Shown here: positions 13,576 through 21,473 of the stretch, piece after piece
Layout of the letters: the number at the start of each line of letters is the position of its first letter
How positions within the stretch are numbered: position 1 is the stretch's first letter
From: an uncultured Lachnospiraceae bacterium
Lineage (GTDB): Bacteria; Bacillota; Clostridia; Lachnospirales; Lachnospiraceae
Direction: 5' to 3'
DNA: 22,473 nucleotides
Assembly: GCA_937891165.1 (NCBI GenBank)
Contig: CALAEX010000146.1
Coordinates: 1 to 22,473, forward strand
Notes under the pieces: generated by a model
Databases searched by the model: none
Told to the model about the DNA's origin: nothing
What the model saw: only the letters and a program-made list of their open reading frames with translations
Program-made: the position numbers and the translations under genes

Positions 13576-16161
13576 TTAAATTCCTAAGTATTTTATTGCC
13601 TCTTCGATTGTTTTATCATACCATTCCATCATACTCGTATGTCGTTCTTTAATAAAATCTATGTCGTTTTGTTTTCCAGCCTGTTCTAATTCTAATGCTT
13701 TTTGTGATAGCAAAAGACCACCAATACTTTTAGAAGTAGACTTTAGAGAATGTACTAAAATAGTATAATCTTCCCAATCTTCCTTTTCATAACATCCTTG
13801 AATACTTTGCACTTTTTCTTCTTTCATTTCGCAAAACATTTGTAAAAACTCTCGATACATTTCCTCACTATCCATACTGTATTGCAAACCCGTTCCTACA
13901 TCAAGTAATGCTACTTCTTGTAGTTCTGCTATTGGTGCTGTCTGTTCTAATACGCACTCTTCTTGTACAAATTTTGGTTCTTGTTCTATCAAAAGCTCTA
14001 AAATAGCTTCCTCTTCTATAATATCGGCTTTTTCTTCTGTTAATTTCAGTTTTTCTCTTGGAATATATTTTTTTAATATTTCTTCTAATAAAATTGGGTC
14101 AATTGGCTTACTTAAGTAATCATCAAAACCTTCTGCCAAATAATGCTCTCTTACTCCTAAAATAGCATTTGCTGTTAAAGCAATGACTACCGCATGTTCA
14201 CTTAAATTATCTTTCATTGCTTTTAAATTTCTTAAAGTTTCTATCCCATCCATTCCAGGCATCATATGGTCTAAAAAGATAACATCAAATGCTTCTTTTT
14301 TTGCATACTGTAAACAAAGTTCTCCACTAGAACATTTAGTTACTTGTACTTGCGTCTTTTGCAATAGTTTTTCTACAACAAATAAGTTCATATTATTGTC
14401 ATCAACTACCATAACTTTAACATTAGGTGCTATAAATTGCTCTTGATAATTACTCATTGACTGTATGTATTTTTGGAAACGTTCTTGAAAATCTCCTATC
14501 TTTTCCTCACCCATTACTTTTTGTGGTAAAGAAACCGTAAATGTGGAACTTACCCCATAAAGACTTTCTACTTGTAATGTCCCTTGCATTAACTTAATCA
14601 ATTTATCAGTAATAGCAAGACCTAAACCAGTACCTTCTACATTACGATTTTTCTTCATATCTAATCGTTCAAAACTACCAAACAATTTTGACATATCTTC
14701 TTTACGAATACCTATTCCTGTATCGCGCACGACCACCTTCAACATAATTTCATTTTCTCTAAGTGCTTCTTGACCAATAAATAATTCTATATTTCCTTCA
14801 TTTGTATATTTCACTGCATTATTTAATATATTTACAAGCACTTGACGAATTCTTACTTCATCACCAAATAATTCATTTGGAAGTTCTTTATCTACTTTTA
14901 TATAAAACTCTAAGTTTTTCTGCTTTGCTTTAATATCAATCATATTTACAATATTATTTAACAAAGAACTTAAGGAATATTTATCCTGCACAAGTTCCAT
15001 CTTACCCGCCTCAATTTTGGAAAAATCCAAAATATCATTGACTAAAGACAATAAAGTTTTACTTGCTCCTTGTACATTGACAGCATATTCCTTTACACTT
15101 TCTTGATTCATTTCTTTTTCTTGACATTCCCTAAGAATCATTTCATTCATTCCCATAATCGCATTGATTGGAGTACGAATTTCATGTGACATATTTGCAA
15201 GAAAATCACTCTTTGCATGATTTGCAACATCTGCTAATATTTTTGCTTTACGCAATTCTTCGCTTTCCTTTGTTTTTTCCTCTGCACCAAATAGGAAAAA
15301 TAAAACAATTGCCAATAATAACAGTAATAATCCAAATACCCACCAAATTAAAATAGTAATATTAGAAATGCCTTCTGACACTGCTTCCTTCGACACAGTA
15401 CCAGCTAATAAAAAATCAGAACCTCCAATTTCTGAAACAAATAAAAAGTGTTCCTTTCCTTCTTTTTCATACTGTTTAGAAGCTGCTGTTGCAATATTCA
15501 ATTCTTTCCGAATCTGTTCAAAAGAAGTTTTCATTTCTACATTGGAAAAAAGAAACTGTTCTGTTTCTCCATTTTCTGTAGGAATAATAATTTCCATTTC
15601 TCTATTTGTCACAAAGACATATCCAGCTCCATCATAACAACTAATACCAAAAATTTCTGCTAATACATCTTCTTCATAAAACCTATACAAGACATATCGA
15701 ACATTTTTATTACTATACACTGGAACAGTAAATAATAACCCTTTTTCTGGTGTATAAGAAATCGCACTATTTCCACGAAAAGAATCTTGAATACCAGAAA
15801 AAGATTGAATACTTAAAGTTTCACCATATACCGAAGTTCCACCTAATTCTAACAATCCCATTTTAGAATCATATTCCATTTCTTCAAACGCTTGTAATAT
15901 ATTTTCCTTATTCATTACATCATGTTCTATCAAAGTAGAAATATGTTCTAAACATCTCAACTCTATTCCAAATTTTTCATCTACTAAATCGGCTAAAACT
16001 TTAGATTGTTGTGTCACTTGTTTTTCTGTATAATGTTGCAACAAAGAACTTAACTTCATCTGCATAACTAGTCCAACTACGAAAAGTATGATAATAAATA
16101 TAGCAAGCATAATTATTGTTTTATATCGTTTTATGTAATGTTTTACTTCTTTTTTACTCAT
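13576..16161 (-). CDS. Hybrid sensor histidine kinase with REC and HPt domains
   Basis: 861 aa, a multistep phosphorelay kinase. Two membrane helices (about 16-37 and 267-293) bracket an extracellular sensor of about 225 residues that resembles a Cache-type domain. Then come HisKA with SHEIRTPINAIMG (His326), HATPase with NNAVKYTNEG, DTGIGI and GTGLGLAI, a receiver with FLDHMMPGMDG (Asp631) and K in LSKPID, and a C-terminal HPt domain with LVHSLKSTSKSIGG (His804). The ATG at 16161 overlaps the stop of the BMP gene by 8 nt (ATGAGTAA); a GTG four codons earlier is less likely because its AAGG site would abut it. The tandem BMP genes upstream and REC/HD-GYP downstream suggest ligand-bound BMP to kinase to c-di-GMP turnover. 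That route is inference. Confidence 0.92.
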   Translation of the reverse strand: MSKKEVKHYIKRYKTIIMLAIFIIILFVVGLVMQMKLSSLLQHYTEKQVTQQSKVLADLVDEKFGIELRCLEHISTLIEHDVMNKENILQAFEEMEYDSKMGLLELGGTSVYGETLSIQSFSGIQDSFRGNSAISYTPEKGLLFTVPVYSNKNVRYVLYRFYEEDVLAEIFGISCYDGAGYVFVTNREMEIIIPTENGETEQFLFSNVEMKTSFEQIRKELNIATAASKQYEKEGKEHFLFVSEIGGSDFLLAGTVSKEAVSEGISNITILIWWVFGLLLLLLAIVLFFLFGAEEKTKESEELRKAKILADVANHAKSDFLANMSHEIRTPINAIMGMNEMILRECQEKEMNQESVKEYAVNVQGASKTLLSLVNDILDFSKIEAGKMELVQDKYSLSSLLNNIVNMIDIKAKQKNLEFYIKVDKELPNELFGDEVRIRQVLVNILNNAVKYTNEGNIELFIGQEALRENEIMLKVVVRDTGIGIRKEDMSKLFGSFERLDMKKNRNVEGTGLGLAITDKLIKLMQGTLQVESLYGVSSTFTVSLPQKVMGEEKIGDFQERFQKYIQSMSNYQEQFIAPNVKVMVVDDNNMNLFVVEKLLQKTQVQVTKCSSGELCLQYAKKEAFDVIFLDHMMPGMDGIETLRNLKAMKDNLSEHAVVIALTANAILGVREHYLAEGFDDYLSKPIDPILLEEILKKYIPREKLKLTEEKADIIEEEAILELLIEQEPKFVQEECVLEQTAPIAELQEVALLDVGTGLQYSMDSEEMYREFLQMFCEMKEEKVQSIQGCYEKEDWEDYTILVHSLKSTSKSIGGLLLSQKALELEQAGKQNDIDFIKERHTSMMEWYDKTIEEAIKYLGI

Positions 16162-17245
16162 AAACTCTAACACCTTCTACAAACCAATCAAATTGCTCTA
16201 ATAATACTTTATCACTTATCATTTCATCTTCATTACATCTTAAATTGCCCTGATTATCATAAATACTCCCTGAAAATACTGCTTTTCCTGACAAAATCTC
16301 TTGTTTTGCAAGTTCCACCTCTAGTTTAATTTCCTCAGAAACTAAACTAGAATATTCCAATAATCCTACCGCACCCACTTCTAAACCAATCCAATAATTT
16401 TCTTGCAAATTTGCCTTTCCTTTTAAAAATTCAGTTAATAATTCTTTATAAACAAGTTCCCATTTGCATCCTACCGTTGTTAAATAAGTAGAAGATACTT
16501 TTTCTGGAGGCATATGATATCCAATACAAAAGACTCCTTCTTTGTCTGCTATCTCTGCTATATAAGCTCGATTTTGATGATAAGTTATCACATCTATTTG
16601 TTCTTCTTCTATTAAAGTGTTAGCAGCGGCTACCTCTAGTTCTTTATCCTCCCATGAACCTGTCCAATGCACAATGACTTCTGCCTCTTTATTCACTCGT
16701 CTTACTCCAAGAGTAAATGCATTAATACCTCGATTGACCTCATTATTTTCCATTGCTGCAACATATCCAATTTTATTCGTTTTTGTCATCATTCCTGCTA
16801 TAATTCCAGAAATATATCTAGCCTGATACATTCTAGCAAAATAAGAAGTCATATTTTTTTCATGATATTCGGAAGAATTTGCATAAAATACAATTTCAGG
16901 ATATTCCTTAATAATATCCTTTACTTCTTCTGAATAATTATAACTAGAAAGGACAATCATACTTGCTCCTGCTTTTACTAATTCTTCTATGGCTTTCTCA
17001 CATTCTCCACTAAATTCTTTAATATCTTCTTTTATTAAAAATTCTGTACCCAACATTTCACAAGCTACTTTTATACCATCATAATGGGTACTATTCCAAC
17101 CACTATCATCCTTTTTTCCAGACATAATATATCCTATTTTTATACTATCTTTTTCTTCCAATAACTCTATCTTTGATATTAATAAAAAAATAGCCGTCAA
17201 AACTGCTATCGCTACAAAAAGAATTCCAATTCCCTTTTTATTCAT
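16154..17245 (-). CDS. Membrane-anchored BMP-family binding protein, copy 1
   Basis: 363 aa. One N-terminal hydrophobic helix (about 6-25) with no lipobox Cys is followed by a BMP/PnrA-type periplasmic binding domain. Such domains usually bind nucleosides or related small molecules for ABC uptake. Family landmarks are IGYIMSGKKDDSGWN, DGIKVACEMLG, IVLSSYNYSEEV, a core segment around ARYISGIIAG and IGYVAAMENNEVNRGINAFTLG, and WIGLEVGAVGL. There is no ABC ATPase or permease nearby, so a sensor role for the adjoining kinase fits better than transport. The start ATG overlaps the stop of copy 2 by 8 nt (ATGAATAA), with AAGGGG 9 nt upstream. Ligand unknown. Confidence 0.88.
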   Translation of the reverse strand: MNKKGIGILFVAIAVLTAIFLLISKIELLEEKDSIKIGYIMSGKKDDSGWNSTHYDGIKVACEMLGTEFLIKEDIKEFSGECEKAIEELVKAGASMIVLSSYNYSEEVKDIIKEYPEIVFYANSSEYHEKNMTSYFARMYQARYISGIIAGMMTKTNKIGYVAAMENNEVNRGINAFTLGVRRVNKEAEVIVHWTGSWEDKELEVAAANTLIEEEQIDVITYHQNRAYIAEIADKEGVFCIGYHMPPEKVSSTYLTTVGCKWELVYKELLTEFLKGKANLQENYWIGLEVGAVGLLEYSSLVSEEIKLEVELAKQEILSGKAVFSGSIYDNQGNLRCNEDEMISDKVLLEQFDWFVEGVRVYE

Positions 17246-18332
17246 CAATCACTACCCCTTCTACATACCAATCAAATTCATTTAACATGACATAATCTGT
17301 CATACTTTCTCCTTCTTGTACACGAATTACTCCATTTTGGTCTTTAATTGTACCATAAAAGACATCTATCATCATACTTTCTAATGCTTTTTGTTCTTCC
17401 TTCATTACTTCTTTAATTCCTTCTTTTACATTATCAGTTAATGGTGATAATGCTATCAGACCCGTTTCAATTCCTTCCCAATAAGACTGACTCATAAACT
17501 TTCCTTGCAAACATTCTAAAATATGTGGTTCATAAAAGTTTTCCCACTTCCAAACAGGTGCTGTCAAAAAAGTATTTGGATAATTTTTTGCATTATCCAT
17601 GTTATAACCAATCGACCAAATGCCACATTCCTCTGCTAACTTTAACACAGCTAAAGAATCTGTATGCATTGCTACTACATCAATTTTATGTGCTTCTAGC
17701 AAATTTTTTGTGGCTGTTTCTGTCATTTCATCATCTGTCCAAGAATTAGACCATTTAACATACACCGTAGCTTTTGGATTTACTTTTTTTACTCCTAATG
17801 TAAATGCATTAATACCACGATTTACTTCAGAAATTGGAAATGCAGCTACATAACCAATTTCATTCGTCTCTGTTTGCAACCCTGCTACAATCCCACTCAA
17901 ATAACGAACTTGATACATTCGCCCAAAATAAGTAGATAAATTATGTGCTGTTTGTGTTCCTGTTGCATGAAAGAAATAAATTTCGGGATGCTGTTCGGCT
18001 GCCTTTAATTCCCATTCTCCAAGACCAAAAGAATTACAAATAATAATTTCACAACCTTCTTCAATTAATTCTTCTATCATTTGAACACATTCTTCATTCT
18101 CTGGTACATTTTCTCGATATAAAATTTCCAAATTTAATTTTTCTGCTACTTTTTCTATTCCTTCATAATGAGATTGACCATAACTTTTATCTTGGCAAAT
18201 ACCATTTAATAAAAATCCTATTTTTGTCTTTTCCTTTGTTACATCTGTTTCTGTTTTTGTTTCATTGATAAAAAAAATTCCTATAACAACTATAACCAAA
18301 ATAGTCATAAATACAAAAAATATTTTTTTCAT
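17238..18332 (-). CDS. Membrane-anchored BMP-family binding protein, copy 2
   Basis: 364 aa, the same length and domain plan as the next gene: N-terminal membrane helix (about 3-22) with no lipobox Cys, then a BMP/PnrA binding domain. Shared blocks include HYEGIEKVAEKL, an MYQVRYLSGIVAG segment, IGYVAAFPISEVNRGINAFTLG, WSNSWTDDE and the C-terminal EFDWYVEGV. The two are clearly tandem duplicates that have diverged in the pocket-facing segments (FLLNGICQDKSYGQ here, YIMSGKKDDSGWN in copy 1). They may therefore see different ligands or act as a heterodimer. The only purine-rich stretch upstream (GGGAGAG) is about 14 nt from the ATG, a weak site. It follows the amidase stop by 37 nt. Confidence 0.88.
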   Translation of the reverse strand: MKKIFFVFMTILVIVVIGIFFINETKTETDVTKEKTKIGFLLNGICQDKSYGQSHYEGIEKVAEKLNLEILYRENVPENEECVQMIEELIEEGCEIIICNSFGLGEWELKAAEQHPEIYFFHATGTQTAHNLSTYFGRMYQVRYLSGIVAGLQTETNEIGYVAAFPISEVNRGINAFTLGVKKVNPKATVYVKWSNSWTDDEMTETATKNLLEAHKIDVVAMHTDSLAVLKLAEECGIWSIGYNMDNAKNYPNTFLTAPVWKWENFYEPHILECLQGKFMSQSYWEGIETGLIALSPLTDNVKEGIKEVMKEEQKALESMMIDVFYGTIKDQNGVIRVQEGESMTDYVMLNEFDWYVEGVVIDE

Positions 18333-18369
18333 AATTAATAACTCTCTCCCTGTATTTACAATAACATTA

Positions 18370-19326
18370 CTATTCTAAAAATCGGTCTATTGCTTGTGCT
18401 ATTCCTTTAGCTATTTTTTTCTGATATTCTTCCGTTGCCAATAATTTATCTTCTTCTGGATTAGACATGAAGCCCATTTCTAGAATAGTAGTTGGTACAG
18501 TAGTCCAATTGATTCCTGTCATCGTATCGGTCTCCCAGATTTGTCGTTTCTTTGCTCCTGTTTCTTCTACCACTTCTTCTAATACTAATTCTGACAATGT
18601 TCTACTCTTCTCATACCATTCACTATTATAAGGATTCTTTGATGTTTGGCAAATCGTCATTACACCCTTTGCATCTTGATTGGTAGAACTATCCGCATGT
18701 ATACGAATAAAGGCATCTGCTTTTACTTCATTTGCAATTTTTGCTCGTTCTACATTAGAAATATCTATATCATGTGTTTCACGAATCATAATTACTTCAT
18801 AACCCTTTGCCAATAATTCTTCTTTTAACAAAAGACTAACCTTTAAATTCAATTCATACTCTGCTAGACCTGTCACTATTCCCTGAGTTCCACTAGAAAC
18901 TTTTGCTTTCATCACATCAGAATTTGGACCATTTGGTTCTTTTTCATAATTTCCTTTTCGCTGATGACCAGCATCAATGACAATCACAAAAGAGTTTCTT
19001 TCTACAACTTCAGTAATTGTTGGTACTGGTGTATGCGTCGGTGTTACTGTTGGCGTGTTTGTTGGTACTGGCGTATGCGTTGGTGTTACTGTCGGTGTAT
19101 TTGTCGGTACTGGCGTATGCGTTGGTGTTACTGTCGGCGTACTTGTTGGTACTGGCGTATGTGTTGGTGTTACTGTCAGTGTATTTGTCGGTACTGGCGT
19201 ATGCGTTGGTGTTACTATTGGTGTACTCGTTGGTACTGGTGTATTTGCTAGTTTAACAGTTGCCATACATCCTGATAGAAAAAACACAATACATACTATA
19301 CTCCATATTTTCTTTTGATTTGTCAT
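18370..19326 (-). CDS. Lipoprotein N-acetylmuramoyl-L-alanine amidase (Amidase_3) with repeat linker
   Basis: 318 aa. Signal peptide with lipobox LSGC (Cys20), then a linker of five exact-length 14-residue Thr/Pro repeats (residues 29-98), then an Amidase_3 domain that cuts the bond between MurNAc and the stem peptide. The zinc ligands and catalytic Glu are all present: His121 in IDAGHQ, Glu156 in EYELNL, His210 in RIHAD and Glu283 in ILEMGFMSN. It is thus the catalytically complete paralogue of 4341-5195. The linker should reach from the membrane into the wall. It is the first gene of the run that continues with the two BMP proteins, the kinase and HD-GYP. AGGTGAT lies about 9 nt before the ATG; no convincing promoter was seen upstream. 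Confidence 0.92.
   Translation of the reverse strand: MTNQKKIWSIVCIVFFLSGCMATVKLANTPVPTSTPIVTPTHTPVPTNTLTVTPTHTPVPTSTPTVTPTHTPVPTNTPTVTPTHTPVPTNTPTVTPTHTPVPTITEVVERNSFVIVIDAGHQRKGNYEKEPNGPNSDVMKAKVSSGTQGIVTGLAEYELNLKVSLLLKEELLAKGYEVIMIRETHDIDISNVERAKIANEVKADAFIRIHADSSTNQDAKGVMTICQTSKNPYNSEWYEKSRTLSELVLEEVVEETGAKKRQIWETDTMTGINWTTVPTTILEMGFMSNPEEDKLLATEEYQKKIAKGIAQAIDRFLE
19033..19242 (-). repeat. Five tandem 42-bp repeats inside the amidase gene
   Basis: Five in-frame copies of a 42-bp unit encode the consensus TPVPTNTPTVTPTH, with variation at positions 6, 8 and 9 of the unit (Asn/Ser, Pro/Leu, Thr/Ile). A partial sixth (TPVPT) follows toward the catalytic domain. Codons differ between copies, so it is not a fresh expansion, but length change by slippage or recombination is plausible. 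Confidence 0.95.
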
Positions 19327-19434
19327 CTTTATATATCACCTAATTCCTATTTTATTATGATAACTTTACCAGCTATCCTAATTCTTCTTAATGCTCCACG
19401 CACCTGAAAAGGGGATTGCTCGTTCTGCGTTAAA

Positions 19435-19472
19435 AAACAAAAAAACCTTGAAAACACTAAGTTCTCAAGGTT
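19435..19472 (-). terminator. Intrinsic terminator after the tRNA pair
   Basis: On the minus strand AACCTTGAGAAC pairs with GTTTTCAAGGTT (11 of 12 bp) around a 5-nt loop and is followed by a T-rich tract of nine bases with one interruption. It lies 10 nt past the tRNA-Met 3' end. Confidence 0.92.
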
Positions 19473-19482
19473 TCCTGCTTAG

Positions 19483-19556
19483 TAGCGAGAAAGGGATTTG
19501 AACCCCCGACACCACGGGTATGAACCGTGTGCTCTAGCCAACTGAGCTATCTCGCC
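19483..19556 (-). tRNA. tRNA-Met, elongator type (anticodon CAT)
   Basis: 74-nt cloverleaf without encoded CCA. The acceptor stem is GGCGAGA / TCTCGCT with a G-U pair at the first position and discriminator A. The D arm is GCTC/GAGC, the anticodon stem CACGG/CCGTG encloses loop TTCATAC, and the T loop is TTCAAAT. A paired first position and the absence of three G-C pairs below the anticodon loop argue against initiator tRNA. A lysidine-modified tRNA-Ile with CAT anticodon cannot be fully excluded. Confidence 0.9.
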
Positions 19557-19560
19557 ACGA

Positions 19561-19633
19561 TGGGACCTATAGGGCTCGAACCTATGACCCTCTGCTTGTA
19601 AGGCAGATGCTCTCCCAGCTGAGCTAAGATCCC
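19561..19633 (-). tRNA. tRNA-Val (anticodon TAC)
   Basis: 73-nt cloverleaf without encoded CCA. The acceptor stem is GGGATCT / AGGTCCC (one G-U) with discriminator A. The D arm is GCTC/GAGC, the anticodon stem TCTGC/GCAGA encloses loop CTTACAA (anticodon TAC), and the T loop is TTCGAGC. It is first in the two-tRNA transcript, 4 nt before tRNA-Met. Confidence 0.97.
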
Positions 19634-19675
19634 ATATCTTTTATTTTTTTGTACCTGTCGCTCAAGTACGTTTGT

Positions 19676-19704
19676 ATTATATCAAGCGTTTTGAATTTTG
19701 TCAA
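19676..19704 (-). promoter_or_regulatory. Perfect consensus sigma-A promoter for tRNA-Val/tRNA-Met
   Basis: TTGACA (19704-19699), 17 nt, TATAAT (19681-19676) on the minus strand, matching consensus at all 12 bases with ideal spacing. The -10 ends about 42 nt before the tRNA-Val 5' end, leaving a short leader for RNase P removal. Confidence 0.93.
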
Positions 19705-19775
19705 CACTATTTTTCTATTTTTTTTTAATTTTTTTAAAAATTTTTTCAATTCCTACAAAATCCCTGCAATCTTCA

Positions 19776-19804
19776 TTGACGAAAAAGTTTAACAGTGGTA
19801 AAAT
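19776..19804 (+). promoter_or_regulatory. Sigma-A type promoter for the radical SAM gene
   Basis: TTGACG (19776-19781), a 17-nt spacer and TAAAAT (19799-19804) on the plus strand, 5 of 6 at both hexamers. It is preceded by a T/A-rich tract (19705-19750) that would act as an UP-like element for either this or the divergent tRNA promoter. The predicted start is near 19811, about 60 nt before the start codon. Confidence 0.85.
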
Positions 19805-19873
19805 AGAAAAACAGCGAAATTGTGCCAAAATAAGCAGACTATAACAAAAATCAGTAATATGGAGAAAAGGATA

Positions 19874-20809
19874 ATGCAACCTTATTTTTTTAGTGCAGAT
19901 GAATATTTCAAACAAACCTTTGGAAAAAAAATGTTTCGCCTCTCTTTAGATGGTGGTATGACTTGTCCAAATCGGGATGGTAAAGTTGGAATTGGTGGAT
20001 GTGCCTTTTGTAGTACCAGTGGTTCTGGAGATTTTGCTCAAAAATGTATTACTTCTATTGCCAATCAAATTGAATCTGCCAAAACACAAGTAGTAAAAAA
20101 ACTTCCAAAAAACGGTGCACCTTATGGATATGTTGCTTATTTTCAATCATTCACAAATACTTATGCAACAATAGATTACTTACGCTTCTTATTTATGGAA
20201 ACTATTCAACATCCTGATATAGAAGCCTTATTTATTGGGACTAGACCAGATTGTTTGCCAGAATCTGTCCTTTCCCTTTTATCGGAACTAACAACTATAA
20301 AACCAGTCTATATTGAACTTGGTCTTCAAACAACAAAACAAGAATCCATTCGCTATATCAATCGTTGCTATGAAAATTCTGTTTTTGAAACAGCTGTTAT
20401 AAATTTACATAAAAGAAATATCCCAATCATTGTCCATTGTATTTTAGGACTCCCCTTTGAAACACTTGCAGATATGGAACAAACAATTGACTATATCTGT
20501 TCTTTTCCTGTTCATGGGATTAAATTACAACTATTACACATATTAAAAGGCACAAAATTAGAACAAGACTATCAAATGCTTTGCGAACAACAAGCATTTT
20601 ATTGTATAAACCGTGATACTTATTTGGAAACGTTACTTACTTTATTAGAACGTATTCCATCTAATATTGTCATTTACCGTCTAACAGGAGATGGACCAAG
20701 ACATCTTTTAATCGCTCCCTTATGGAGTACCGATAAAAAACGAATACAAAATGATTTCCGAAAATTATTGCAAGATAGACAAATACAACAGGGAGGTAAG
20801 TGTCCTTAG
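19874..20809 (+). CDS. Radical SAM protein, YtqA/YhcC family (TIGR01212 type)
   Basis: 311 aa. The iron-sulfur motif near the N-terminus is CPNRDGKVGIGGCAFC, the CX11CX2C spacing typical of this family and not the standard CX3CX2C. Further family blocks are YVAYFQSFTNTYA, LFIGTRPDC, VYIELGLQT, NRCYENSVFETAVINLHKRNIPIIVHCILGLPFET and HGIKLQLLHILKGTKL. The biochemical role of YtqA/YhcC proteins is not established; relation to tRNA-modifying Elp3-like enzymes has been noted on sequence grounds. An open frame extends to 19820, but the ATG at 19874 has GGAGAAAAGG upstream, while the ATG at 19859 has no ribosome site. It has its own promoter and shares the transcript with the DUF4364 gene. Confidence 0.9.
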   Translation: MQPYFFSADEYFKQTFGKKMFRLSLDGGMTCPNRDGKVGIGGCAFCSTSGSGDFAQKCITSIANQIESAKTQVVKKLPKNGAPYGYVAYFQSFTNTYATIDYLRFLFMETIQHPDIEALFIGTRPDCLPESVLSLLSELTTIKPVYIELGLQTTKQESIRYINRCYENSVFETAVINLHKRNIPIIVHCILGLPFETLADMEQTIDYICSFPVHGIKLQLLHILKGTKLEQDYQMLCEQQAFYCINRDTYLETLLTLLERIPSNIVIYRLTGDGPRHLLIAPLWSTDKKRIQNDFRKLLQDRQIQQGGKCP

Positions 20810-20826
20810 ATGACACATAAATAAGA

Positions 20827-21372
20827 ATGATGCAATCAGAATCTTTAATGCTTTATAAACTAATTATCCTTTATATTTTAGACCGAATGACATTTCCTAT
20901 TACAAATACTGAACTTACTCGATTTATTTTAGAAAAAGAATATGCTAGTTATCTCACTATTCAAGAAACATTAGAGGAACTGATTGAAGACAAATATATT
21001 GAATTAGAAACAGCTCATAATTCTTATTTATATCAAATTACACCTTCAGGAAGACAAACTCTTTCCTACTTTTATACTACCATTTCACTTGCTATTCGAG
21101 ATGATATTGATGTATACCTTTCTGAAAAAGAATATGAATTACGAGAAATGATTGCAGTTTCTGCGGATTACTATGAAATAAAGAAAAATGAGTTCGTTGT
21201 GGAACTCCGTATTGTAGAACGTGACAGCGAACTCATTCATATTAACTTACCAGTAACCTCTCCAGAAGAAGCAGATATGATTTGTAATCACTGGAAAGAA
21301 TATAACTCCGATATCTATGCCTATGTGATTTCCACGCTAATGGCTGGGATTCCGCCATCCAAAAAAGACTAA
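20827..21372 (+). CDS. DUF4364 family protein, winged-helix type
   Basis: 181 aa. The N-terminal 75 residues (LYKLIILYILDRM, ITNTELTRFILEKEYASYLTIQETLEELIEDKYIELE, YQITPSGRQTL) look like a PadR-like winged-helix DNA-binding domain, as known for DUF4364 proteins of Clostridia. The C-terminal half is a mixed domain with YYEIKKNEFVVELRIVERD and EEADMICNHW, of unknown role. It begins 17 nt after the radical SAM stop. No ribosome site precedes ATG 20827. The nearest strong one, GGGAGG at 20791-20796, is at the very end of the upstream gene and is separated from this start by an in-frame TAA at 20818. Start by re-initiation seems possible. Whether it regulates its neighbour is unknown. Confidence 0.85.
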   Translation: MMQSESLMLYKLIILYILDRMTFPITNTELTRFILEKEYASYLTIQETLEELIEDKYIELETAHNSYLYQITPSGRQTLSYFYTTISLAIRDDIDVYLSEKEYELREMIAVSADYYEIKKNEFVVELRIVERDSELIHINLPVTSPEEADMICNHWKEYNSDIYAYVISTLMAGIPPSKKD

Positions 21373-21473
21373 ATGCATTTTCCGCTCGGTTACTTTTCCA
21401 TTTAGTAGTTGTTGAAAGCCTCCTCTACTTAGTATCAACGTTATGGTTGCTTTGTCAATACCTTTCGCAAACT

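Noticed and set aside
16154..18332. ABC transporter operon for nucleoside uptake
   Set aside because: Only the binding proteins are present. They have anchor helices, not lipoboxes, and are followed by signalling genes.
19033..19242. Regularly spaced repeats suggesting a CRISPR array
   Set aside because: The 42-bp units are adjacent with no unique spacers, and they are in frame and coding.
18964..19318. Three long plus-strand ORFs rich in Val-Gly-Thr-Gly, Leu-Val or Trp-Arg-Cys repeats
   Set aside because: They are antisense shadows of the 42-bp repeats in the amidase gene. The minus-strand frame has the lipobox, the catalytic domain and a ribosome site.
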